Below, one piece after another: positions 8,990 through 17,789 of a stretch of 64,000 nt of DNA. The translations under genes and the position numbers were made by a program. This DNA is from Hartmannibacter diazotrophicus. GTDB lineage: Bacteria; Pseudomonadota; Alphaproteobacteria; Rhizobiales; Pleomorphomonadaceae. The first letter of the stretch is position 1; each line of letters opens with the position of its first letter. The notes under the pieces are model-generated. The model had not been told where the DNA came from. It worked only from the letters and a program-made list of their open reading frames with translations, and did not search any database. The DNA lies in NCBI RefSeq assembly GCF_900231165.1, contig NZ_LT960614.1, positions 1,238,550 to 1,302,549 on the forward strand. Reading direction: 5' to 3'.

Positions 8990-10666
8990 ATGGCGGCGAG
9001 CGACAGCCAGCCCGAGCGCGAGCAGATGGAATTCGACGTGGTGATCGTCGGCGCGGGGCCTGCGGGCCTTTCGGCGGCCATCCGCCTGAAGCAGATCGCA
9101 GCGGAAAAGGGCGAGGAGATTTCGGTCGTCGTCCTGGAAAAGGGCTCGGAGGTGGGCGCGCATATCCTCTCCGGCGCGGTGATCGACCCGATCGGCCTCG
9201 ACAGGCTGCTGCCCGACTGGCGCGCGGACGAGACGGCGCCGATCAAGACGCCGGTGACCGACGACCAGTTCCTGATGCTCGGCCCGGCCGCGTCCGTGCG
9301 CCTGCCCAACTGGGCGATGCCGAAACTGATGTCGAACCACGGCAACTACATTGTCTCGCTCGGCAACGTCTGCCGCTGGCTGGCCGGCAAGGCGGAGGAA
9401 CTCGGCGTCGAGGTCTATCCGGGCTTTGCCGCCGCCGAGGTGCTCTATGACGACGACGGCAAGGTGATCGGCGTTGCGACCGGCGACATGGGTGTCCTGA
9501 AGGACGGGACAGAGGGGCCGAACTTCCAGCGCGGCATGGAGCTTCTCGGCAAATACGTGCTGATCGGCGAGGGCGTGCGCGGGTCGCTCGCCAAGCAGCT
9601 CATCGCGCGCTTCCATCTCGACCAGAACCGCGAGCCGCCGAAATTCGGCATCGGCCTCAAGGAGCTTTGGGAGATCGATCCGGCCAAGCACAGGCCGGGC
9701 CTCGTGCAGCACTCCTTCGGCTGGCCGCTCGGCTGGTCCACGGGCGGCGGCAGCTTCCTCTACCATCTGGAGGACAACCAGGTCGCCGTCGGCTTCGTGG
9801 TGCACCTCAACTACACCAACCCCTATCTCTCGCCCTTCGAGGAGTTCCAGCGCTTCAAGACCCATCCGGCGGTGCGCGCCACCTTCGAGGGCGGCAAGCG
9901 CATCTCCTATGGCGCCCGCGCCATCACCGAGGGCGGCTACCAGTCGGTGCCGAAGCTCACCTTCCCGGGCGGCGCGCTCATTGGCTGCTCGGCCGGCTTC
10001 GTCAACGTGCCGCGCATCAAGGGCAGCCACAACGCCATGCTCTCCGGCATCGAGGCGGCCGAGGCGGTCGCCAGGGCGCTCACCGCGGGCAGGGCACAGG
10101 ACGAGATCAACGACTACGAGTTCGGCTGGCGGCACGGCCCGATCGGCCGCGATCTCTGGAAGGTGCGCAACGTCAAGCCGCTCTGGTCGAAGTTCGGCAC
10201 GCTGTTCGGCATCGGGCTGGGCGGCCTCGACATGTGGATGAACGAGAAGCTGGGCTTCTCCTTCTTCGGCACCCTGAAGCATGGCTACCGGGACTTTGAG
10301 GCGACCTTCACCAAGAACCACGCCAAGCCGATCGCCTACCCGAAGCCGGACGGCAAGGTCTCCTTCGACCGGCTCTCCTCGGTGTTCCTCTCCAACACCA
10401 ACCACGAGGAAAACCAGCCGGTCCACCTGAAGCTCAAGGACCCGTCGGTCCAGCGCTCGGAACTGGACCTTTTCACCGGGCCGTCGACCCGCTACTGCCC
10501 CGCCGGCGTCTACGAGTGGACGGGCGTGGAGGAGGGTAACCCCACCTTCGTGATCAACGCGCAGAACTGCGTCCACTGCAAGACGTGCGACATCAAGGAC
10601 CCGAACCAGAACATCACCTGGACGGTGCCCGAAGGTGGCGGCGGACCGAACTATCCCAACATGTGA
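8990..10666 (+). CDS. Electron-transfer flavoprotein-ubiquinone oxidoreductase
   Basis: Passes electrons from ETF (fatty-acid and amino-acid acyl-CoA dehydrogenases) to ubiquinone at the inner membrane. 558 residues. The FAD-binding Rossmann motif VVIVGAGPAGLSAA is at 17-30. The C-terminal ferredoxin-like domain carries Cys503, Cys527, Cys530 and Cys533, a full set of 4Fe-4S ligands. The central region has the quinone-binding, membrane-associated segment typical of the family. A GGGAGAG ribosome-binding site precedes the ATG. It is divergent from the glycosylase gene. The last 30 bases plus the stop codon are duplicated downstream (see the repeat at 10637). Confidence 0.97.
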   Translation: MAASDSQPEREQMEFDVVIVGAGPAGLSAAIRLKQIAAEKGEEISVVVLEKGSEVGAHILSGAVIDPIGLDRLLPDWRADETAPIKTPVTDDQFLMLGPAASVRLPNWAMPKLMSNHGNYIVSLGNVCRWLAGKAEELGVEVYPGFAAAEVLYDDDGKVIGVATGDMGVLKDGTEGPNFQRGMELLGKYVLIGEGVRGSLAKQLIARFHLDQNREPPKFGIGLKELWEIDPAKHRPGLVQHSFGWPLGWSTGGGSFLYHLEDNQVAVGFVVHLNYTNPYLSPFEEFQRFKTHPAVRATFEGGKRISYGARAITEGGYQSVPKLTFPGGALIGCSAGFVNVPRIKGSHNAMLSGIEAAEAVARALTAGRAQDEINDYEFGWRHGPIGRDLWKVRNVKPLWSKFGTLFGIGLGGLDMWMNEKLGFSFFGTLKHGYRDFEATFTKNHAKPIAYPKPDGKVSFDRLSSVFLSNTNHEENQPVHLKLKDPSVQRSELDLFTGPSTRYCPAGVYEWTGVEEGNPTFVINAQNCVHCKTCDIKDPNQNITWTVPEGGGGPNYPNM

Positions 10667-10787
10667 GTTTGCTGGCTGGCGGTGCGTCGCATCCGCGAGG
10701 AGCACGCGGCCGCCGCCTTCGACAACGGGAGTCAGGCGGCGGCGGGCCGAACGATCCCAACATGTAACGGTGCTGGCTGGCGGCGCG
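10637..10787 (+). repeat. Imperfect duplication of the ETF-QO 3' end
   Basis: The 50 bases at 10637-10686, which span the last codons, the stop and the start of the downstream region, recur at 10738-10787 with about seven differences. The second copy still encodes GGGPNDPNM and a stop in one frame, like the real end GGGPNYPNM. The 51 bases between the copies are unrelated. It is not a gene. Confidence 0.85.
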
Positions 10788-11318
10788 CTGCCGTCCGCCT
10801 GGACGCACGGCAGTCATATTCCGGAAGCCGAAATCGGCTTCGGAAGGCTTGGTTGCTGCGGCGCACAATAACGTGATGGGCAATTTCGAACGAATATTAG
10901 GCATGCCTGAAACGCGTGCAAACAGGCTGTAGCGCTGCTTGAAGAGAGGTGTCTGGACTCTGGCAGGCAAGGCCTGGCCGTCGCCGGGACCGCACTTCAC
11001 AGACAAGACTCAATGTCTTAAGTCGAACAAAATATATTAATAAAATCATTAAGATATATTGATTCTTGGAATCAGATTGTTTGGCGCCTAGGTGCCGTCG
11101 GTTCAGAGATGATTCAATCTCTCAACGAACGGACTCGAAATGAAAGCCGCGCTGTCAAACCGCTTTCAGCTGCGGATTTTCCGTCCCCGGAGCTTAGCCG
11201 GAACTTCAATTTTGCCTTAGCCTTGATCACGCAAAGGTGAAACATTCCGCGCGTTGTCGATTGACGTTTCCCTCGTCCTGCCGGAAGCTTTCCATGCCGC
11301 ATGCATAGGAGGGTTCCG
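10788..11318. other. Intergenic, partly AT-rich
   Basis: About 530 bases without a supported gene. The stretch 11015-11075 is markedly AT-rich (repeated ATATATTAATAAAAT-like sequence), unlike its surroundings, and could hold the promoter of the DUF1194 gene. No hairpin with a T-tract and no RNA gene was recognised. Confidence 0.6.
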
Positions 11319-12155
11319 ATGGACCGAGCTCCCAGTGCGTACCTCGTCCGGCATCTAGGCGCGTCAGTGGCCGCCGCCGGCATTGCGTTCATGACATCGT
11401 TGTTTTCCGCCCCGGCCGATGCTGCCGAGACGGAGGTCGATCTGGAACTCGTTCTCGCCGTCGACGTCTCGCGGTCGATGGACTACGACGAGCAGATGCT
11501 CCAGCGTCAGGGCTATATCGAGGCGATCACCAACCCGGACGTTGTCGGTGCCATCCGGCAGGGGCTCGTCGGCAAGATCGCCATCAGCTACTTCGAATGG
11601 GCCGGTCCCGGCCAGCAGCGGCTTGCCGTTCCCTGGCACCTCATCAGCGACATGGAAAGTGCCGAGGCCTTTGCCGCGCAGATCGACAAGGCCCAGCTCG
11701 GCATGGCCAGCGGGACCTCGATATCGAGCGGTCTTGCGGCCGCCGCCGACCTCTTCGACGGCAACGGCTTTCGGTCCTATCGGCAGGTCATCGACATGTC
11801 CGGCGACGGTCCGAACAATCGCGGCGGCATGGTCGAGCCGGTGCGCGACAAGGTGCTCTCGCGCGGCATCATCATCAACGGCTTGCCGATCATGCTGAAG
11901 CCGGACGGCTATTCGCCCTACTCCATCGCCGACCTCGATCTCTATTACCGCGACTGCGTGATCGGCGGTCCGGGCTCCTTCATCGTGCCGGTGAGGGGGG
12001 AGGAACAGATGATCGAGGGCATCCGGCGCAAGCTGATCCTAGAGGTGGCGGCAAGCCTGCCGCAGATCATCCCGGCGGACGTGATCCTGCCCGCGCCGAA
12101 AACGACGGACTGTCTGATCGGCGAAAAACTCTGGCGGCGCTATATGGATCCCTGA
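11319..12155 (+). CDS. DUF1194 von Willebrand factor A-like exported protein
   Basis: 278-residue protein with an N-terminal signal peptide (hydrophobic stretch about 14-30, cleavage near ADAAE at 33-37). The mature domain opens with LAVDVSRSMDYDE, a MIDAS-type metal site with Asp49, Ser51 and Ser53, followed by ASGTSISSGL and DMSGDGPNN, which complete a vWA-like fold. This matches DUF1194, common in Alphaproteobacteria and of unknown function. The ATG at 11319 is chosen over 11301 because AGGAGGG lies 5 bases upstream. It probably acts outside the cytoplasm in protein binding. Confidence 0.9.
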   Translation: MDRAPSAYLVRHLGASVAAAGIAFMTSLFSAPADAAETEVDLELVLAVDVSRSMDYDEQMLQRQGYIEAITNPDVVGAIRQGLVGKIAISYFEWAGPGQQRLAVPWHLISDMESAEAFAAQIDKAQLGMASGTSISSGLAAAADLFDGNGFRSYRQVIDMSGDGPNNRGGMVEPVRDKVLSRGIIINGLPIMLKPDGYSPYSIADLDLYYRDCVIGGPGSFIVPVRGEEQMIEGIRRKLILEVAASLPQIIPADVILPAPKTTDCLIGEKLWRRYMDP

Positions 12156-12156
12156 A

Positions 12157-12201
12157 GCATCGGACCGAAAAGTGGGAACCGGTTTTCGGACAATCCGATG
12201 C
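12157..12201. repeat. Dispersed palindromic element, copy 1
   Basis: Nested hairpin. Outer arms are GCATCGGA (12157-12164) and TCCGATGC (12194-12201). Inner arms are CCGAAAA (12165-12171) and TTTTCGG (12183-12189), with GGGAACCGGTT in the 3' half. It starts right after the DUF1194 stop codon and separates that gene from convergent glyS, so it may work as a terminator. Relatives lie at 15996 and 43594. Confidence 0.8.
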
Positions 12202-12235
12202 GATCACTAGAATGCTCTGAGGGGGAGGCGATGCC

Positions 12236-14374
12236 TCACCCCGCGATGCGTGAAAAGTCCGCGACCGTGTGACAGGCGGTGCGGATGGCGGCCAGCATGG
12301 CGAGGCGGTTCTTGCGGACGGCCGGGTCCTCGGCATTGACCAGCACGTGGTCGAAGAAGGCGTCGATCGCCGGACGCATCTCGGCAAGGGCCGCCATCGC
12401 CTCGGCGAACTCTTCCTTGTCCACATGGGCCTTCGCATGGGCCGTGGCAGCGTCGAGGACGCCAGCCAGCACCTTCTCCTGCGCCTCGCCCGTCTCCTCC
12501 AGCAGACGCCGGTCGAGGTGGGAATGGTCGTAGGTGGTGCCGTCCTTCTTTTCCTCCGCCTTGAGGATGTTGGCGGCGCGCCGGTAGCCGGCCAGCAGGC
12601 TTGCGCCATCCTCGGTCTCAAGGAAGGCGCCCAGCTGCTCCACACGGCGGACGATCAGCAGCAGGTCGTCCTGGTCACCAAGCGAAAACACTGCATCGAC
12701 GAGATCATGGCGTGCACCCTGTTCACGAAGCTGGACCTTCAGCCGGTCGGCGAAGAAGGAGAGCAGATCCTGACGTACCGCAGTACGGTCACCAACTGGA
12801 AATGTGGTGGCGCCACTTTCGCTTCTAATCTTATTTGCCTCGCTATGCATTTCGTAGGCTGTTCTGATGGCTTGGCTGAGCGACAAACGTAGCCTGTTCT
12901 CCAGCACAAGCCGGATCACGCCCAACGCCGCGCGGCGAAGCGCGTAGGGGTCCTTGGAGCCCGTCGGCTTTTCGTCGATGGCCCAGAAGCCAACGAGCGT
13001 GTCGAGCTTGTCGGCAAGCGCGACGGCGACCGATACCGGCGCGGTCGGTGTGCGATCGCCGGGGCCCTGCGGCTTGTAGTGCTCTTCCAGCGCGGCGGCG
13101 ACGGAAAGGTCCTTGCCTTGGGCGGTGGCGTAGTAGCGGCCCATCAGACCCTGCAATTCAGGAAACTCGCCGACCATGCCGGTGACGAGATCCGCCTTGG
13201 CAAGCTTTGCCGCGCGGGCAGCGTGCTGCGGATCGGCGCCGACCAGCGGCGCGATCTCTGTCGCAAGCGCGACGATGCGCTGGACGCGCTCGGCCTGGGT
13301 GCCAAGCTTCTCGTGGAAGGTGATCTTTTCCAGCTTCGGCAGGCGGCTTTCGAGGCTTGCCCCCAGATCATGCTCGTAGAAGAACTTGGCGTCCGAAAGA
13401 CGGGCGCGGATGACGCGCTCGTTGCCCGCGACGATGGTCTTGCCGCCGTCGCTCGCCTCGATGTTGGAGACGAGCAGGAACTTGTTGGCAAGCTTGCCGG
13501 TCTTCGGATCGTTGAGCACGAAGCATTTCTGGTTGGCGCGAATCGTTGCCCGGATCACTTCCGGCGGGATCGACAGGAACTCCTCGTCGAACGAACCCAT
13601 CAGCACCACGGGCCATTCCACGAGGCCGGAGACCTCATTGAGAAGGCCTTCGTCCTCGACCAGTTCCAGCCCGCTCGCGAGCGCAAGGTCGCGCGCGTCA
13701 TGCAGAATGACGTCGCGCCGGCGTGCCGGATCGAGGATGACCTTGGCCTTTTCGAGGCTCGCCATATAGTCCTCGAAGCGGCGGACGGTGAACGCGTCCG
13801 GCGCGAGGAAGCGATGGCCGCGGGTGGTGTTGCCCGAACGGATGCCCTCGATCTCGAAATCGACGACGACCGGCTCCTCGGTCTCCGGGCCGAAGGTGCA
13901 CAGGATCGAATGCAGCGGCCGCACCCAGCGCAGCGTGCCCGAGCCCCAGCGCATCGACTTCGGCCAGGGGAAGGCGCGGATCACGGACGGGATGACGTCC
14001 GCGATGATCTCTTCCGCCGCGCGGCCAACCTTGCGGATGTCGGCGACGTAGAAGTCGCCCTTCTTCGGATCGGTGACGACACGCGCCTCGTCGATCGAGG
14101 CAAGGCCAGCGCCGCGCAGGAAGCCTTCCAGCGCCTTTTCCGGCGAGCCGACGCGCGGCCCCTTGCGCTCCTCCGAAAGGTCGGGAGAGCGGGCGGTGAG
14201 GCCATGGACGGTGAGCGCGAGGCGGCGTGGGGTCGCAAACGCCTTGGCGCCCTCATAGGTGAGACCGGCCTCGACGAGGCCGCCCGTGACAAGGCTCTTC
14301 AAATCTTCGGCGGCGCGATCCTGCATGCGGGCAGGAATCTCTTCGGAAAAGAGTTCGATAAGAAGATCTGGCAT
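12236..14374 (-). CDS. glyS: Glycyl-tRNA synthetase beta subunit
   Basis: Beta chain (712 residues) of the bacterial alpha2-beta2 glycyl-tRNA synthetase, which charges tRNA-Gly. The N-terminus [18 protein letters not shown] and the [11 protein letters not shown] segment are characteristic, and the C-terminal anticodon-binding-like helical domain is complete. The alpha subunit glyQ lies upstream on the same strand, but 633 bases away, with an opposite-strand CsbD-like gene between, so the two are not tightly coupled. A patch coding for roughly residues 500-535 (about 12780-12870) has visibly lower GC than the rest and looks like a variable linker. Confidence 0.97.
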   Translation of the reverse strand: MPDLLIELFSEEIPARMQDRAAEDLKSLVTGGLVEAGLTYEGAKAFATPRRLALTVHGLTARSPDLSEERKGPRVGSPEKALEGFLRGAGLASIDEARVVTDPKKGDFYVADIRKVGRAAEEIIADVIPSVIRAFPWPKSMRWGSGTLRWVRPLHSILCTFGPETEEPVVVDFEIEGIRSGNTTRGHRFLAPDAFTVRRFEDYMASLEKAKVILDPARRRDVILHDARDLALASGLELVEDEGLLNEVSGLVEWPVVLMGSFDEEFLSIPPEVIRATIRANQKCFVLNDPKTGKLANKFLLVSNIEASDGGKTIVAGNERVIRARLSDAKFFYEHDLGASLESRLPKLEKITFHEKLGTQAERVQRIVALATEIAPLVGADPQHAARAAKLAKADLVTGMVGEFPELQGLMGRYYATAQGKDLSVAAALEEHYKPQGPGDRTPTAPVSVAVALADKLDTLVGFWAIDEKPTGSKDPYALRRAALGVIRLVLENRLRLSLSQAIRTAYEMHSEANKIRSESGATTFPVGDRTAVRQDLLSFFADRLKVQLREQGARHDLVDAVFSLGDQDDLLLIVRRVEQLGAFLETEDGASLLAGYRRAANILKAEEKKDGTTYDHSHLDRRLLEETGEAQEKVLAGVLDAATAHAKAHVDKEEFAEAMAALAEMRPAIDAFFDHVLVNAEDPAVRKNRLAMLAAIRTACHTVADFSRIAG

Positions 14375-14671
14375 GGTCCTCGAGGCTCCGGATGTCGGCC
14401 ATCCTGTTAGTCGCTCCGGGGCCGCTTGTCACCCATGGGGCCGAAGATTCTTCGATTTTCCGGTCTGCTATGCGCCCGCGTCAGGTTTCGGGCAACCATG
14501 GAACAAATGTCATTCCGGTTAGTGTGATTGCCTATGACTTTTGGCGTGTCTGGACCGCCTCGATGCGCTAGAATCAAAAAACAAGAATCATAAGCCGATC
14601 AAACGCAAGGCCCCTGAAGAGGCTGCGACAATGAAGCCCGTCCGCCAAAGACGGGAAGGGAGGATGCGGAG

Positions 14672-14902
14672 ATGACAAACCGGCGTTCACTGGCCGTGGA
14701 TCGACGCGAGATCAAGCACAACGAATTCAACGAGAAGCTGACGGAAGACCGCTATTGCGAGATCGAGCGGTCATGCGGCAGCCGCGACCGACTGATCGGA
14801 ACGCTGCAGCAGCGTTACGGCATCGAGAAGGAACAGGCCGCTGCCTGGATCGAGGAATGGGCGGATGCCCTGACCGGCGACGACGTCGTCGAGCGCAGGT
14901 AG
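14672..14902 (+). CDS. CsbD-like small stress protein
   Basis: 76-residue soluble, charged protein. The core LTEDRYCEIERSCGSRDRLI followed by GTLQQRYGIEKEQA and WIEEWADAL matches the spacing of CsbD-family proteins (LTDDDLD...G.RDQL.GK.QERYG). The Cys residues in the middle are unusual. Family members are often general-stress induced; their molecular role is unclear. A good ribosome-binding site (GGGAGGATGCGGAG) precedes the ATG. It is convergent with glyQ, and a strong terminator follows 38 bases after the stop. Confidence 0.75.
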   Translation: MTNRRSLAVDRREIKHNEFNEKLTEDRYCEIERSCGSRDRLIGTLQQRYGIEKEQAAAWIEEWADALTGDDVVERR

Positions 14903-14940
14903 CAGGCCGCGCACATCGGGCTGCGGGTAGTGGGGAACAG

Positions 14941-14973
14941 AAAAGCCGGCCAGACAATCTGGCCGGCTTTTTT
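14941..14973. terminator. Bidirectional intrinsic terminator
   Basis: Stem AAAAGCCGGCCAGA / TCTGGCCGGCTTTT around a CAA loop, followed by more Ts, between the convergent CsbD-like gene and glyQ. A- and T-tracts flank both sides. Confidence 0.93.
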
Positions 14974-15007
14974 CGTGGCGCCGGGCGCGCGGTCGCAGAG
15001 GGCGATC

Positions 15008-15952
15008 TTACGCGGCCGCGCCGCCGTCCCTCGTCTGCACCCAGGCCTCGCCGCAGGCCTTGGCGAGTTCGCGCACGCGCAGGATATAGCTCTGCCGCTC
15101 GGTGACCGAGATGACGCCGCGCGCGTCGAGCAGGTTGAAGCGGTGGCTGGCCTTGATGCACTGGTCATAGGCTGGCAGCACGCACTTGTGGATGTGGTCG
15201 GAGGCATCGCCGGCCGCCTGGCCCTTGGCGAGCAGCGAGCGGCATTCCTTCTCCGCGTCGACGAAATGCTGCTTCAGCATGTCGGTGTCGGCATATTCGA
15301 AATTGTGCCGCGAGTATTCTTCCTCGGCCTGATGGAAGACGTCGCCGTAGGTGACCTTGTCCTCGCCCTCAAGGCCGTTGAAGTTGAGCTCGTAGCCGTT
15401 GTCGACGCCCTGCAGATACATGGCGAGGCGTTCCAGACCGTAGGTGAGCTCGCCCGAGACCGGGCTGCATTCCTGCCCGGCCACCTGCTGGAAATAGGTG
15501 AACTGCGAGACTTCCATGCCGTCGCACCAGCATTCCCAGCCAAGCCCCCAGGCGCCGAGCGTCGGGCTTTCCCAGTCGTCCTCGACGAAACGGATGTCGT
15601 GCAGCTTCGGGTCGATGCCGATCGCGGTCAGGCTGTCGAGGTAAAGCTGCTGCAGGTTTTCCGGCGAGGGCTTGAGGATGACCTGGAACTGGTAATAGTG
15701 CTGGAACCGGTTCGGGTTTTCGCCATAGCGCCCGTCGGTCGGCCGGCGCGAGGGCTGCACATAGGCGGCATTCCAGTGCCTGGGGCCGAGCGAGCGCAGC
15801 GTGGTCGCCGGATGGAACGTACCGGCGCCGACCTCCATGTCGTAGGGCTGCAGGATCACGCAGCCTTGGGCAGCCCAGAATTGCTGCAGCGTCAGGATCA
15901 GCCCCTGAAAGGAGCGGCGCGGGTCGAGCGGATTGTCGGAAGCAGCCATCAC
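15008..15952 (-). CDS. glyQ: Glycyl-tRNA synthetase alpha subunit
   Basis: Catalytic alpha chain (314 residues) that activates glycine and transfers it to tRNA-Gly with GlyS. Class II synthetase signatures are visible: [17 protein letters not shown] near the N-terminus, [18 protein letters not shown], and [18 protein letters not shown] in the motif 2 region. [16 protein letters not shown] also matches the family. There are two adjacent Met codons at the start; either may be used. Upstream lies a roughly 420-base region with several hairpins and one palindromic repeat, which may influence its expression. Confidence 0.97.
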   Translation of the reverse strand: MMAASDNPLDPRRSFQGLILTLQQFWAAQGCVILQPYDMEVGAGTFHPATTLRSLGPRHWNAAYVQPSRRPTDGRYGENPNRFQHYYQFQVILKPSPENLQQLYLDSLTAIGIDPKLHDIRFVEDDWESPTLGAWGLGWECWCDGMEVSQFTYFQQVAGQECSPVSGELTYGLERLAMYLQGVDNGYELNFNGLEGEDKVTYGDVFHQAEEEYSRHNFEYADTDMLKQHFVDAEKECRSLLAKGQAAGDASDHIHKCVLPAYDQCIKASHRFNLLDARGVISVTERQSYILRVRELAKACGEAWVQTRDGGAAA

Positions 15953-16373
15953 GTCATCCAGATGCGAGAACGGGCACCCGGAACGGCGCCCGCTTGAAAC
16001 ATCGAGTCAATCCGGCCTGTTCCCGGCCTGAACGGGGATGGGAACCGGTTTTTGGAAAACTCGACGCGGAAACACGACCCGGAGCGCCAGGGCGAATGAA
16101 CACTCGCCCGCAACACCCGAGCGCGCGCAACCTAGTTCAACGTCCCGGCGGATGGAACCATGCTTGCGGAGATTTTTTCAAGGGAGAGGAAAGTCGTCTT
16201 CGGTAGGACGAGAGAAAGCCGGAGCCGGACTGTCAGGCCGTCAGCCGGAACAGGCCATAACCGGGCCTGCCGTCAGGTGCTCGCCAGAAAGGGGAGGCAC
16301 CTGTTTCAACATCCAGAGGCTGCGGTCATTCCGCAACCCTGATTTTCATCGGATGGCTGCCCGCGGGCAAGGA
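15953..16373. other. Intergenic region upstream of glyQ, hairpin-rich
   Basis: About 420 bases between two minus-strand genes. It holds palindromic element copy 2 (15996-16067). It also holds a CAGGTGC / GCACCTG stem near 16275-16305 and a TGCGG / CCGCA stem near 16320-16335. No open frame here looks like a gene. It would be the 5' leader of glyQ if transcription starts upstream. Confidence 0.6.
15996..16067. repeat. Dispersed palindromic element, copy 2
   Basis: Begins GAAACATCGAG and contains GGGAACCGGTTTTTGGA. Outer arms TCGAGT (16002-16007) and ACTCGA (16059-16064) enclose inner arms GTTCCC (16019-16024) and GGGAAC (16040-16045). It is related to the elements at 12157 and 43594. Confidence 0.75.
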
Positions 16374-16544
16374 TCAGCGGTCGGAGGGGCGGTAGACGCC
16401 GGTCTCCGGGTCACGCTCAAGCTTGACCACGCGGCGGGCCTTGGCCGGCACCGGCTGCATCTTGACCTGATTCATGCGCGCGACCACACGGGCAGCGATA
16501 TAGAGGCCGAGACCGACGGCGGCGAGAGTAGCGAGTGGCGGCAT
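16374..16544 (-). CDS. Small single-pass membrane protein, unknown function
   Basis: 56 residues from the ATG preceded by GGGGGAATTC. One transmembrane segment (PLATLAAVGLGLYIAARVVA) is followed by a basic stretch and the C-terminal LERDPETGVYRPSDR. The C-terminal (D)PxTGVYRP motif recurs, as far as I recall, in small rhizobial proteins near S49 peptidase genes; this is from memory. A longer frame reaches back to a TTG about 36 bases upstream, but its ribosome-binding site is poorer. It shares its strand with the S49 peptidase gene upstream. Function unknown. Confidence 0.7.
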   Translation of the reverse strand: MPPLATLAAVGLGLYIAARVVARMNQVKMQPVPAKARRVVKLERDPETGVYRPSDR

Positions 16545-16850
16545 GAATTCCCCCATCAAAAGGACTGCCCCAAACAACAATCCTGAACGAACCTAGAGAC
16601 CCGTTCGTCACAGAAGCATGTCACCATAAAAGAACCTGCTTCGGCAAGCGGATATCGACGAATTGGTGAAAATACGATGCAAAGCGGTAAACCGGCTTGC
16701 CGCGCTCTCACACTCCTCAAAATGGTGACTGGCCGCGGAAATACGAGAGTTCAAGCCTGAATAATTGCGCCCGTCACATAGTCTTGAACGGCTGTCTGGT
16801 CCGTATTGTTCCCACTGCGACCTCTCGCCGCCCGGCAGTCCCCTGGCCGG
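16545..16850. other. Intergenic, nothing recognised
   Basis: About 306 bases between the S49 peptidase gene and the small membrane protein gene, both on the minus strand. It has a somewhat lower GC stretch around 16610-16690. It probably contains the promoter of the small protein; no structured RNA or repeat was seen. Confidence 0.5.
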
Positions 16851-17714
16851 TCAAAGTCCGAAACGCGACCAGTAGAGCCGCTCCTCGGCCGCACCGATCA
16901 ACTCCTCCGCGGAGAAAAGGGACGGAGTTCCGGCCTGTCCCGGAAGGCTGGCGCCGAACTGCCGCCGCAGGAATCCGCGGCTTGCCCCGACGAAGCGGAG
17001 GGTGGTCTTCTCGCCATAGCGCGCCTTGAGATCCTGGCGCATGTCGCCGACGCGGTCGATCAGCCCGAGCGCATGGGCGGCATCCCCGGCCCAGAAAAGT
17101 CCGGAGAACAGGTCCTCGCTTTGCGAAAGAGCCTCGCCGCGCCGCGATTTGACGAGGTTGATGAAGACCTTGTGGATGTCCTTCTGCAGGTTCTTGAGGT
17201 GTTCCACGTCCTCGCCGTTTTCCGGCAGGAACGGGTCGAGCGTCACCTTGCGCGTGCCGGCCGTATAGACCCGGCGGTCGATGCCGAGCTTCTCGATGGC
17301 CTTGTCGAGGCCGAAGCCGGCGGACACGACGCCGATGGAGCCGACGATCGAGCAGGGGTCGGCGATGATCTCGTCGCCCGCACAGGCGATCATGTAGCCG
17401 CCCGATGCCGCAACATCCTCCACATAGACGAGCACCGGCTTCGATTTTTCCTCGGCAAGCTGGCGGATGCGCTGGAAGATGAAGTGGGACTGGACCGGGG
17501 ATCCGCCCGGCGAATTGACGAGGATGGCGACCGCCGGAGCTTTCTTGTCCGCAAAAGCCCGGTCGAGCTGCGCGGTGACGGACGCCAGGGACAGGCCGCG
17601 CCGGAGGACGCCGCCGCTGCCGATGACGCCGCTCATGCGAACCACCGGAATGGCGACACCCTCGCGGCGAAGAAACGAAGGCAGGAAGCGGTTGAGAGAC
17701 TTCGACATGGACAC
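16851..17714 (-). CDS. S49-family serine peptidase (SppA/SohB-like)
   Basis: 287-residue signal-peptide-peptidase-like protease with a Ser-Lys dyad. Ser104 in VAASGGYMIACAGDEI is the predicted nucleophile and Lys156 in YTAGTRKVTLDPF the general base, the arrangement of short S49 enzymes. INSPGG-type LVNSPGGSP at 66-73 forms part of the oxyanion region. It lacks the long N-terminal transmembrane segment of E. coli SppA, so membrane attachment is uncertain. Order MTase/S49/small protein/glyQ/glyS on one strand suggests a conserved cluster. It probably degrades leftover signal peptides or membrane-protein fragments. Confidence 0.92.
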   Translation of the reverse strand: MSMSKSLNRFLPSFLRREGVAIPVVRMSGVIGSGGVLRRGLSLASVTAQLDRAFADKKAPAVAILVNSPGGSPVQSHFIFQRIRQLAEEKSKPVLVYVEDVAASGGYMIACAGDEIIADPCSIVGSIGVVSAGFGLDKAIEKLGIDRRVYTAGTRKVTLDPFLPENGEDVEHLKNLQKDIHKVFINLVKSRRGEALSQSEDLFSGLFWAGDAAHALGLIDRVGDMRQDLKARYGEKTTLRFVGASRGFLRRQFGASLPGQAGTPSLFSAEELIGAAEERLYWSRFGL

Positions 17715-17789
17715 GAGTTCGATCGCTTTCTTGGCCGGTGGTCACGAGCGTTGCATACGGGATTTCAAGGGCATGGGGCAACAGTTGCG

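Noticed and set aside
8756-10705. Minus-strand extension of the glycosylase frame across the ETF-QO gene
   Set aside because: The extension is antisense to a clear ETF-QO. The glycosylase start at 8755 agrees with the gene layout.
10682-10876. Short plus-strand frame after ETF-QO
   Set aside because: It runs across the duplicated gene end and has no recognisable product.
16186-16195. GAGGAAAGTC, reminiscent of RNase P RNA
   Set aside because: Other conserved RNase P segments are missing around it, so the match is chance.
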